64,000 nt of DNA. Source: Sesamum alatum (Eukaryota > Streptophyta > Magnoliopsida > Lamiales > Pedaliaceae). Under the pieces are notes generated by a model. That model did not search any database. It was given only the letters and a program-made list of their open reading frames with translations, and had not been told where the DNA came from. Made by a program: the position numbers and the translations under genes. The stretch lies in the NCBI GenBank assembly GCA_034509735.1, contig JACGWO010000005.1, positions 37,602,479 through 37,666,478 on the forward strand, given 5' to 3'. This document shows positions 38,121 through 48,900 of this stretch, piece by piece; within the stretch, counting starts at the first letter, position 1; every line of letters begins with the position of its first letter.

Positions 38121-38396
38121 GTGAACATCTCGTTGCGATGCAAAATCCTCAGCCTTCCGCAAATCTCTCTGGATGACTTCACGACGTCGTGGTTCCTCAA
38201 CATATTTGCGTTCAAGCAAGTCCACAAGGATGTCCGGAAGGAGTTCACCTCGTATGTCTACTTCATGCGCTGCCTCCTCCAAGACTCCGACGATGATAGC
38301 CACCTGCAATCGTGCAGGATCATCGAGATAAGCCTCGACCGCGACGAAGTGGTGAAGCCACCCAGCACCAACTTTTACAGCTTCGTAAAATTATAG
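38121..38396 (+). pseudogene. DUF247 C-terminal fragment
   Basis: A 91-codon open frame reads SLPQISLDDFTTSWFLNIFAF, KQVHKDVRKEFTSYVYFM and IIEISLDRDEVVKPPS. Each block parallels the DUF247 exon at 24087-24821 (SLPEMYLDDSTKSRFLNIIA, EQVHEDATHDFMSYIFFM, IIDTSLDRDEVARLFN). It is GC-richer than its surroundings, lacks both ends of the domain and is cut by the foldback element at 38396. It is a relic of a second gene copy, not a functional protein. Confidence 0.8.
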
Positions 38397-38633
38397 GGCA
38401 AAATACTTTTTGGATCCCGTAAGATTAGGACATTATTTGTTTTGGTACCACAACCTAGGAAGGTGGTTGTTTTAATCCCATAAAACACGTTTTCAGTTTT
38501 TTTAGTCCCAAATTAGCACGTTTTTCAATTGTTTTGGTCCCAAAATGTCATATCCAATTAACAAGGCAAATAATATTTTGGGACCAAAAAAATTGAAAAA
38601 CGTATTTTATGGGATCAAAAAAATATTTTGCCC
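38396..38633. mobile_element. 238-bp foldback element (GGGCAAAATA family)
   Basis: Ends GGGCAAAATACTTTTTGGATCC and its mirror at 38633 (TTTTGCCC) form a near-complete palindrome. Flanks TAAAATTATA (left) and TAAAAATTATA (right) are a target-site duplication with one indel. The same terminus occurs at 56043-58553. The insertion lies at the edge of the DUF247 relic. Confidence 0.75.
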
Positions 38634-39170
38634 TAAAAATTATATATACATATTGAGTTTTTTTCTGCAAACGCTCAATTTCAACTTAATTATTTATCAC
38701 TTTTCTTTTCGGATACTTTCAATACTATAGCTTAATATACAATTTATTTCTATCAATTGCAGAAGACAAAATATTAAGTAATATCTTTTACTCTCAATCA
38801 CAACATGAAGCCCTGGCTGGAACATAACAATCTTTAGAGGAATAATTCACATTCACTGTTCTAGTGATCTAGATGCATCACATCATGCTTCAAACAGAAT
38901 GAAATATCCAATAATATTCTCATATATCAAAGTCTAAGAAGTATGAACATATACATAGACTTACATTTTCATACATAAATAACACCATACTATACTCTCT
39001 GATTCCCATCTCTACTTACTGCTATTTCTAGATTTTCCGTCGGCCAAAAGATCGTCCCGGGCAGTTAAAACTAGCGAAACAATAATCGTTGAATTAGTAT
39101 TAATCACAAAGGACATGTACATGTCTAAATAAACGTAGCAAATGCCGTTTTCAGCAGGCATAGGGCTTTA

Positions 39171-41145
39171 CTAACCGCTGTTTCTGTGACCATGCTCGGC
39201 TCGTTTTCCAAACTCGGGATGCTTTTCTAGAACTTGAGATGGCCACTTGTCGGCTGGGGTAGGGTATCGAGCATGTGGTTTACTCACAACGGACATATGC
39301 CTAGATGCGATTCCTTGATTACTGAACTCTGGATAAGCTTGAACATTTGAGCAGAAGGCGGCAAGATGTAAGGGATTTACAATTTGTGCTTGCGGTTGTC
39401 CAGGTTGCGTTGGAGGGAACACGAGTGGACCATCACTACTATGTGATGCGGGCTCTTGGCTCTGGTACTCCGGAGGGACTGCGTTCAGATCTAGTTGCAA
39501 CTCAGAAACCCTAGACTTGAGCTCCGTTCGCAGTTTCCCAATTTGAACTTCTAAAGCAGAATTTTCATCTCGTAGCTCGTTCTTCTCTACCGTCACCTTC
39601 AATATATAACCGATAGTAAGAGGACGCCAGATAGGTTAATGATGCATTGACATAAAAATTCATTTTAGTACGTCTAGTTATCGTGTAATGAGTCACCATG
39701 CAGCCCTGTAAGTCGACCGGAACAAGTTAAGAGGGTGTTTGGCTAAGCTTATTTGTAAGATCCTTATAAGTTCATGCATCTTATAAGACGTTTTTTGAGC
39801 TTATAAGTCTTATAAGATGCTAGATTTTATTTTCAACTAAAAAGTTATACATTTGGATAATTACATAAACACGTCCTGAAATTTGGCAATATTACAAGAA
39901 AAGACCCTATATTTTGACAATCACAATTACAATCTCAATAGTCATGTTTAACATTATAATTTCGATTTTTCCATCAAGTTTTCGGTGAAAAATGTGAGAT
40001 AAAAGATGATTGCTGGCTGTGTAGTGTAAGTTTTTCCAAATCAAGGGAACTTTTAGTAATACGTCTGAACCTTAAGGGTGCCGGTGGAATTCTCCCTTAA
40101 ACATTTGAAGGAGGTTTATAACATGCTTCACATGAAAAAGATTAATTACAGTCGATGCACTCACATATTGGGACTCGGACAACAACGCAGCATTTTCTTT
40201 TTTCAGACAGTCGATCTGAGCCAGCATGTCCTTCACCATTCGAGTGGTTTCAATCAATACAGAGGCCTTGCCGTTGTTCTGATCAGATAGGTCTGCACAA
40301 AGAAAATTCATTAAGGAATCAGCTTTAAAAGTTGCATCTCTCGTTTGCCATAATCAAACAGGGCCAACGCTCGAGTGTGTTTTGTGGAATATTGCTGAAC
40401 TTCATATTCTTTTAATAAGAAGTCGTTTGAAATCCTTTTCTTAAATTGTTGTGTCCAAATGTAGCCTATAGAAACATAAAAACACTGTTCGTGTCACATT
40501 AGAAATACAAATGCAACGAGAATCACTAGGAAATTTTCAACATTACCAAGGGAATTCGCTAAAGCAAGAAACAGCTCGTTCAAGTGATCACGCTTCATCT
40601 TCTCTCTCTCAGCCTTGTGAATTCTTTTAGGAACCTTTCCCTTATTCTTCTTGCTAGAATGATCCCTGCAAAATCGCAACTTCTCAAGATCAGAGAAAAA
40701 CATGCAAGAGCCGAAAAGCTAATAATTCATAGGCGTTGTCATCCATCCTAGTACTACTGCTGATCAAGCACCCTTAACTTCAGGGCTCTGAAGGGATCTG
40801 GTGTACTACCGCTGGTATGATCACATCATAACATCTACATCAGTTGACCTATATTCACAGCAGTCCAAAATAAAGTAGACAGATTTCACCAGTATTTTTC
40901 GACAATGTGATTTTTGTCGCAAAGATTTCCATGTCGCAAAGAAATATCCTTTCATAATCAAACAAACAAAAGCTCAAAAATGAAAATAAGAAAACAAAGT
41001 GTAGTGCATTGATATACAGAAAGTAACTTCATCCATGCTTAGCATGATAAACAGGAAGACCGAACCAATCTTGAAAATCAACATAGAGCACAGGGTTAAA
41101 GCATTTACCCGCTCGACAATGTCTCCATTGCCATTTTAGACATAA
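39171..41145 (-). CDS. PYE: POPEYE/bHLH47-like transcription factor
   Basis: A nuclear bHLH regulator; Arabidopsis POPEYE restrains iron-homeostasis genes in iron-deficient roots. Coding exons, minus strand: 41143-41109 (start MSKMAMETLSSG), 40665-40547, 40292-40165 and 39596-39171. All junctions are GT/AG and keep frame, giving 235 residues against about 240 in Arabidopsis. Residues 20-75 hold the basic-HLH: GKVPKRIHKAEREKMKRDHL, NELFLALANSL, then NGKASVLIETTRMVKDMLAQ. A leucine-rich coiled stretch follows (95-127). Residues 127-135, LQLDLNAVP, form an EAR-type repression motif (LxLxL/DLNxxP), consistent with a repressor. A 5' untranslated exon probably lies at 41916-42000, with donor GTAAGTTC. 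The start at 41143 is chosen because it splices in frame to the bHLH exon. Confidence 0.88.
39731..39870. repeat. MITE-like remnant in the PYE intron
   Basis: GAGGGTGTTTGGCTAAGCTTA at the left, followed by repeated CTTATAAG units, resembles common plant MITE termini. The matching right end is not visible, so only a partial element is claimed. Confidence 0.35.
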
Positions 41146-41915
41146 CTACCAGAGCAATACCAGAGTGCATTCACAGTCCCCTGTTAGACGACAACAAATG
41201 TGAAGTCAGCGGCCAAAGACGCAACGGCAAACTTACAAGAACAGTGACTGTAAACACAGAACCCCGGAAATCAAGATCAACCCAACGAAATCAGTTACAT
41301 GAATCCTAAAATTGTAGCAACGGAAACGCATTCGGGGCTTGTTTCGTACTAACAAAGCATCACATAACCAGGTCTTTTGGATCATAAATAAGTTGAATTC
41401 CCTAATCCTGTATTCATCTAACATAAGCAACAAGAATTCCCTTACCCTAATTCCTTCAAATGGACAATCAGAGCAAAAGGGAAACTACTGAAAAGATTAA
41501 CCAAAACAGTAATCCATACAGTTGTAAGTATTGATCTCCTATATCATAGGTGTAACATAAAACAAAACCCTTTTCCCCAAACTAGTTTTAAAATGTAAAT
41601 AATTCATACATACAAGTAAAGAAAGTATAATTAAAAAAGATACAACACCCACAACATATTTTCTCACAATCAAACAAGCACAGCAACAAAGATTCAATCT
41701 TTCACCTCATATATGCAACAATCACAACACTAAACTCTCGACTCTTTTTCCCTTATTTCTCGCAATTACACAGAGACAGAAAGAATTGAAAAACTATAAG
41801 TTACCATTACCAAAGAGAAATCCAACAGGGCAAGAAATACTTTTTCCCATAAAAGAAGATTGAAAAATAAACATGGATAGAAATTATTCCAAGAAATTGA
41901 CGAACAAGAACTTAC

Positions 41916-42253
41916 ATATATATCTAACTTTCTTGGAAGTCAAAAGAGTCGTGTTTTGGTGAAGAAGAAGGAATAATAGTTACAAAATCTGTATGTGGAT
42001 GTTAAGATTACGAAGATTTGAGAAAGACAGAGAGTGACAATGGGCGGCGTGTGGCGGGCAGTTGCGGGTAGGGGACACCGAACGAAGAGGGATGTCGGAT
42101 GAGTGCCACGCGGGCCTCTGTCTTTTGTCGCTTAGTATCAGCGCCCACGTTCCGCCTTCGCTGTTTCCACGTTCCGTCTCTCCATCTCACCTTTATTTAC
42201 CTCTCACCAATCGGTTGGGAAAAACAAGGATAATCACCTTTTATTTGCTAAGA
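41916..42253 (-). promoter_or_regulatory. Probable 5' exon and promoter of the PYE-like gene
   Basis: The 5' exon ends at 41916 with donor GTAAGTTC on the minus strand. Upstream sequence to the Helitron-like element at 42254 is GC-richer than the surroundings and is the likely promoter. No cis-element is certain. Confidence 0.4.
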
Positions 42254-42665
42254 CTAGTCGGTGTGGCACGCCGTCCCTGCGTGTATATAATAAATAATAT
42301 TTCATACTTTAATATATATTATAACATAATTAAAAAAAATAAAAAATAAGAGAGAAAGAAATAAAGAAAGAAAAGAAACTAACTTAGGGGCATTATTGGC
42401 ATAACAAAAAATTGGTGTCGCGGTGTAAGTAATCGCCTTTTGTGAGTGAAAACGGTGTTTTCTTTTTTATATTAGTATAGATAATATTTCATGCTTTAAT
42501 ATATATTATAAACCAATTCAAAAAAAAAAAAAACAAAAAAGAAGAGAGAAAGAAATAAAGAAAGAAAAAAAACTAATGTAGGGCATTATTGGCATAACAA
42601 AAAATTGGTGTCGCAGTGTAAGTAACCGTCTTTTGTGAGTGAAAACGGTGTTTTCTTTATATATT
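42254..42665 (-). mobile_element. Helitron-like element, copy C, with second partial copy
   Basis: Unit 1 spans 42254-42481 (minus): 3' end CTAG followed by T, 5' end TCTATACTAATAT. Immediately beyond it, 42482-42665 repeats the interior (ATATTTCATGCTTTAATATATATT, GGGCATTATTGGCATAACAAAAAA, GTGTAAGTAACCGTC) without a 3' terminus. The two units lie in the same orientation. Confidence 0.6.
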
Positions 42666-43751
42666 TAATATAAATTAATGATTTTTTATTAATAAAATAA
42701 TTTATTTGTTAGATAAAAATAAATTTTAAAAATATTGAATGTAATTTTTTAAATTATATGGGATCACGTATAATTATATTAAATATTAGGAGAGGACGGT
42801 GTAATTATTCCAAATTGTAATTATGTGCTCATTGAAGTCATAGTTGAAATTACAAATAGATCACCAAATTAATGAAAAAATTTACTTAAACATCCCATGT
42901 GGTACATCGTTACACTAACTTCTCCCTCAAAGGGTGTATTTGTAATTTTATAAAAGACATTAAATGTTTGTGAATTAGACCTAATTTTTTATTTTTTCTG
43001 GGAGGGAGGGAATCATTTCGTAGCGACAGATCCTTCGCGTGTGTCTAAATTTATTTTATATGAATCCAAAATATTTATGTATTTTATATGATAAATACTT
43101 TATTAATAGAATATTTTTGAATTATATGAAAAATAAGATTAAATGAGTTTGAACGAAAAAAATAGAGAGAAACAAGAGAATTATTATTTGGTGTATTTGA
43201 ATATAATATTAGGATAAACTCCACGCTCCAACAAGTTGGATGTACAATCAACGAGATATAGTTCAATTGGCAAAATTCAGATCTCAACTTTAAGGTCGTA
43301 GGATTTAACCTTACTAATGCATGATATGATATTCTACTTTAAAAATAAGTGTTAATTAAATATACTTATATGATATTAATAAGTAATATACGATTATTAT
43401 GATCGTTGCTGTTGAATATAGATATTTAATATAAATTATTGTAATCTATTTATTTAAAAACAAAAAATAGGGAGGTGTGGCGTGTGGCGGGCATGAGATA
43501 CCGTGGGCGAGTTTGGAGTTAGAATTGTGGTGGAGAAATAATTGTTTAAAAGTGCACTAGAGAATATGTTGGTGCTAGGATCTATCTTTGCAAAATAGTT
43601 ATAAAAACAAAATTCAACATAACCCCATTTTGTTTCTTGTTTTTTTTAGGATAAATTATATTTGTGCCTCTAAATTTTGGACAAAATACACAAGCACCCC
43701 ATTTCTTCTACAAAATTACAATTACGCCTCCTGAAGCTATAGTTTTAACTA
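42666..43751. other. Intergenic, repeat fragments only
   Basis: AT-rich spacer. It contains a tRNA-like repeat at 43252-43320 (separate entry) and, at 43645-43745, one arm of a foldback-type sequence. No gene seen. Confidence 0.5.
43252..43320 (+). repeat. tRNA-like (SINE head) sequence
   Basis: A perfect Pol III A-box match, TAGTTCAATTGG (43259-43270), is followed 30 bases later by a weak B-box GGATTTAACCT (43301). The segment does not fold as an obvious functional tRNA, so it is called as a SINE-like or tRNA-derived repeat. Confidence 0.4.
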
Positions 43752-44556
43752 TCAGTGGTAGATGAGTCGAGCTGGCTCGACTCTAGCTCGAATTTTTCAA
43801 GCTCGAGCTTCTATCGAGCTCGAGCTTAAATTAGTCTGTTTCGGCTCGCGACTCTTTTTCCCTTTTTTTTTATTTTTTTATGTTCAAGATTTTTTTATAT
43901 TTAACTCCATATTCAGTACTGTATCAACTTCATATTCAAAAATAACTATATATTATAATTATTAATCAAAATCATATATTATAATTTTAGATAATAACAT
44001 AATCTCTATACAAAAATTAGGTTAATCAATAATTAGTAAGTTTTAATATTTTTTTATAAGTAATTATTTAATATGACGTATATAAATTTTATGTTATATT
44101 CAATATTCATTTGTAATTTTATATACTTTTTTAAATTAACAGTCCTAACACTTAACTTATAATTTTTTATATATTTATATGAGTATATATTTATAGCAAA
44201 ATACAAAGTATGCAATCCATTTTATTACTCATAAAATTATGTCAAAATTTAGTGATTCTAAATATAACAATAATAATAATAATGATTGAACAATGTTAAT
44301 TATTTTTGTTTGTTATTTTATTATATAAATATATATAATGAAATTAATCATTATTTAGTACTTTAGTTTAAAAAAATCATCTTCCTATTTTTGTATAGTT
44401 GATGAGGTGAATGATATAAATTTTAAATTATCATCAATTGAAATTTTTGTATATAATGAGATCAACCACTTTAAAAAATAACTTATGTTTAGTAATTAAC
44501 ATATATTTAATAGTATTCAAAAATAACAGTTCGAGTTCGAGCTTGAGCTCGTACTC
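43752..44556. mobile_element. Non-autonomous hAT-like element, copy 2
   Basis: The left end GTGGTAGATGAGTCGAGCTGG and the GAGCTCGAGC-rich blocks match copy 1 at 6967. The core shares long AT-rich phrases (TATATTATAATTATTAATCAA; GTATATAATGAGATCAACCAC). The right GAGTTCGAGCTTGAGCTCG block is present at 44530, but the final TTTACACCCCTA terminus is lost. Confidence 0.65.
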
Positions 44557-44799
44557 CAATTCCACAATAACCAACAACCTATCTACTGTTTCCAGAAACC
44601 AAAACCAAATTACTTGATAATCAACACATTGGTAGAAGCAAGACCTATCCTTAAAGCTGACCTGACTGTTGTCAAGAACCAAGACCTACATACTACCACA
44701 AAAATCTAACCTAATCACATGACAGTCAACATATAGGTAGAATCAAGACCCAATCATGTAAAAACCAACACATACGTTTAAGCCCATCAAATGTCTTGG

Positions 44800-44866
44800 C
44801 AAAGATTCGAACCAACATCGTAAGTACGACAACATTTGACCTTAACCTCCAAGCCACAACGATCAG
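44800..44866 (-). repeat. tRNA-like (SINE head) sequence
   Basis: On the minus strand TGGCTTGGAGGT resembles an A-box and GGTTCGAATCT (44814-44804) is a near-perfect B-box. The spacing suits a tRNA-derived SINE head. The 3' limits are unknown. Confidence 0.4.
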
Positions 44867-44877
44867 TGCTAACCAAA

Positions 44878-45354
44878 AGGTAAATTACATTTTTGATCCC
44901 ATAAGTAGATCCGTTTCTAATTTTCGTCCCATACTGTGGGTAATTCACACATTATATCCCATATGTCCAATTTTTTTCAATTTCAGGACCAAAACGGGTT
45001 TTCCGTTAATTGCTAGCAGACTCGCACGCCTCCGTTAAATTGCTCGGGGTAAATTACATTTTTGGTCCCATAAGTGGACCCTTTTTTCAATTTTGGTCCC
45101 ATACTGTAGGACCAAAAATTAGAAACAGATCCACTTATGGAATCAAAAATGTAATTTACCCCGATCAATTTAACGAAGGCGTGCGAGTCACGTGATTCTG
45201 CCGTTAACAATTAACGAAAAACCCCTTTTGATCCTAAAATTGGGAAAAAAATAAAATAAAAATGGGCATATAGAATGTAATGTCTGAATTCCCCACAGTA
45301 TGGAACAAAAATTAGAAACGGATCCACTTATGGAACCAAAAATGTAATTTACCC
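44878..45354. mobile_element. 477-bp foldback element with 10-bp TSD
   Basis: The termini (A/G)GGTAAATTACATTTTTG and its mirror enclose a nearly complete palindrome centred at about 45115. Each arm has two direct copies of the terminus-type motif: the inner pair begins at 45050 and ends at 45162. The element is bounded by identical 10-bp repeats GCTAACCAAA at 44868-44877 and 45355-45364. Confidence 0.85.
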
Positions 45355-45364
45355 GCTAACCAAA

Positions 45365-45977
45365 CATAACCCAAATAGGGCAATGGAATGTGAAAATAGT
45401 ACATCACAAGTAAACAAAAAAATGATCACTGGCATATGAACAAAGTGGCTATTAACCAATACACATGACATTGAATGAACAAAAACCTATTTATTGATCA
45501 CAAACTACTACTTGTAATTTGAGAATTTATGCAGACTGTTATTTGTAGCAAGTGGTATAGATGGACATCTAATGAAATGACCAAAAAGACCTCATCCATC
45601 ATACAACATATATCCAGCTTACCAACATACACACATCTTTTTTCTATGTCAGCTCTCTATTTTGCCTGATGCTGCTTTATGTAAGTAAAGGAGGACCTGA
45701 AAATCATAGAAGAAGATGAAGAAAGAATAAATAACAATAAATAGTACAGGTTTGAGAAAATAATAATGCATCTTCTATTCCATTTAATATATATACATTA
45801 TGTGCGTATAAAATCCATATTATCTGTATATTTAAGAAAATATTTTATACGACGTGTATAGATTAGATAAATATAGAATATGATATCATTTTATAATATA
45901 AGATTCGGACTGGGTTTTAAGAGAGAATTCAGGGAATTAGCCATTTAGACGAAGAGTTAGACAAACCTTCGGGAACG
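45365..45977. other. Spacer downstream of the H-x-S protein gene
   Basis: Likely includes the 3' untranslated region of the minus-strand gene ending at 45978. No separate gene seen. Confidence 0.5.
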
Positions 45978-48900
45978 TTAGGCTTCTGAACAACCAAGTT
46001 TGAACTTCCGGACTTTCATATTTCCATTCACCGCAAGTGCAAGCAAATCATACTCTTCCACATACCAGAGTTCCGAGACGGTGGCCTGCCATAACCAAGA
46101 TGAAGTCCGACATCCCAAAAGTGCCGAATCATTTTAAAAAAAACAGTTAACACATTGTGCCAACAAATTTTTCATGGGAATGATGTATTAGTGGTCCGGA
46201 AAACACTGTTATGATCTTACCGCTAACTTCATGTTTAGAATACATCGACTGTCGTAGAAAAGCACATCAATGAACTTAGAATTCGACGTATGGGGTACAG
46301 AAAAAAAGGAACATGCGGGCTTATACACGTTTCCAAGCATAGATATCTCAAAATCTCGAAGCACGTGGCGTGTAAATATAAAAGGAAAATAATAGATGAA
46401 TAGAATTTGGGAAAGAAAATCCAATCCCTCAGTGTAAATGTTCGACCAAATGAGTTCTCGACTAATTTTTGAATCAAATACGAGGTTGAATCACAAAAGA
46501 GATGAGCACCTTTAGTCCTCGAATTTGGTTGTTCAGTCTGTTTACGAGATCGTGAAATATTTGGAGTTCTGAAATTTTACTTTCCTCCTGTACACCAGAA
46601 AAGAAAGAAATAAATAAAAGGAATAAAAAAGTGAGAACTGGAGTCAATAATATAAAGTGAAGCACATATTTATAAGAAAATGATCGGCTTATATATCTCT
46701 TGCACTTTTCCTACATGCTCGATTTTATACAGTTATGTGAGATTTGATGAGAAAATTGTAAGTCTTTTTCTCTACAGACAGATCGAATAGTAATTCACAA
46801 CCAATACCTCAGGCAACTTCTTAGGGGGACCAAGAAGCCTTGCAAGTGAAGTATGAAGCATCGCCTCATTATACTGTGACAAAATATAAAGGAACATCAG
46901 AAAATACTATCTATATCTGAAGGCCTTATAGATGCTACACCTGGTGTAAAATTCACCGGACACATACCTCACTACATAAAAGTAAGGGTATATGGTAATA
47001 TCCATACATCCAGTGCACAAAACACGGGTATAGCATGAATTTAACCCTATTTTCCATCATGACTTTAATTTCTTCAAAATTGAATTAAATATAAGTTAAT
47101 TGTTACAGAGAAACAAGGCACTTAATTGTTACAGAGAAACATGGCACCAAAGACATCACGTAAATACTAATTCACTATTATGCTTCCACAGTTCTCGCTG
47201 CACGGTCAGACAAGATAGATTTTGCATAATAAGGCATCATCGCTTCATTACAGAATAACAGAAATAGGATACGGGAAAGATGTGGATTTGGTTCTTACAA
47301 GCTGCTTTTGTGGAGCACGTGGAAGAGCAGCCTTTAATTTAGCACGAATAGTTACGGGATCTGAACCAGAGACCACCTGAGCACAATAAGCATGGTCCAA
47401 GACCATTAGTGAGAAAATTGCACGACTAATTTAATTACATGCACACATTTTAAAACTCCCATTGATAGTTCGCTGCAATTTCTTTTATATATACTTTTCT
47501 ACAAGAGAATGCAATCATCAATAGCAGCATATTGGCTACATACTCGGCATACCTGGTAAACAAATGTATGGTTAACATTCAATTTAGTCAAGAAGGCATC
47601 ACATAGAAGCGTCATCAGAATTACAAGGTCATGTGCGAAAATTAAAATAAAGAGCGAGAAAAAAATAAGGGTACAAAAGTATAAAATTAAAATTTAATAC
47701 TGGAAAAAGTATTCGATCAAACTTACTGTTGAGAAAATTACCAAACTTTCTTTTGGACAAAACCATCTATACAGGTTACACCTCTTAAATCAAAGACCTC
47801 TGAGTTTGCCCTTTCGTAACCCATAACAAGATATGAATATCTAAAATTTTCCCTTATTCTTGGGGAAAAAAAAATTAATGTCAACATTGAGATGAGCATT
47901 CAAATCAGCGAAATTGTGAAGAGTGGCTGTGTACAAGGATGTTACTCAGCCGGCTCCCCAACCCCAGAATATTTTTGGACCTTGAGAACTCTCAGTCCGT
48001 TCTTACCTTCTCTTTTACATAGATACTCCTTAAATACATTAGGAAGAACACAAAAAATTGTATGGTTTGGGGAAATCAAAGCTCTCTCTAGACCGGAAAT
48101 GATCAGAACAATGTGAAAACTTAGATAAATATTATATCAGTTACCTGCCAACACCCTAGTAGTACGCCAGTTGAGGTTAAAACCACCTGATCCAGGACAA
48201 TATGCAACGGGCAGATGGACTCTGCAACAGCCTTTATGGCATTAGCTTCAGCTTCAATCTGGAACTCAACAGGGTTAAAATGCAATGAGATTACTGTCAT
48301 ATGTGAGAAGAAAGGACTAAAACTTACCGATTGAGGCCAAAAATATAAATACCTCTGTTTCTGTGGCAGGGACAGGAGCTATGTGATGTGAAGCGTGGAC
48401 CATGCTAAAATGGTAGAGACTAGAGTTCTGAAACCAGATTGCTAAGCAAAAATCTTATCAACATCCTCAAGATAAATAGAAACCCACATACAATCAAAAT
48501 GCTGTTGCATCCATTAATTAAAGAATTATGCCAAAATCAGCTTCTCAGAGCACAGGCTTTGCTCAAGATACCAATAAATTTAAAATGAATATTCATATCA
48601 AACTGTAGGGCTGAAAAAAATGTCTTACCTTTATCAAAATACGGCAAAAATATATTCTTCACAGCCTCCCTGCATTTATAGCATGCAAAACATGTACATC
48701 AAGCATTCTCCGATTAAAAGGAGGTAGGTATAAACATGACAAGGTCAAGTGTGAACTGAAATAAATAGATGTAAGGGAATACACTAGAAAGACACACTTA
48801 TACATGTATAAACGACCAATTCATGCAATAAAATATGAATTAACTTGCCACTCAGCTTCCAAATTTAGATTTGATTTGTAATCTTAAATTACGCACTGAA

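Noticed and set aside
46216..46269. Possible extra exon FIDVLFYDSRCILNMKLA of the H-x-S gene
   Set aside because: It keeps frame, but its acceptor is poor (TTCTAAG) and the flanking exons join in frame without it, giving a more family-like GLKATVSELWY.
47892..48116. 74-codon plus-strand frame
   Set aside because: It lies in an intron of the minus-strand gene and has no family resemblance.
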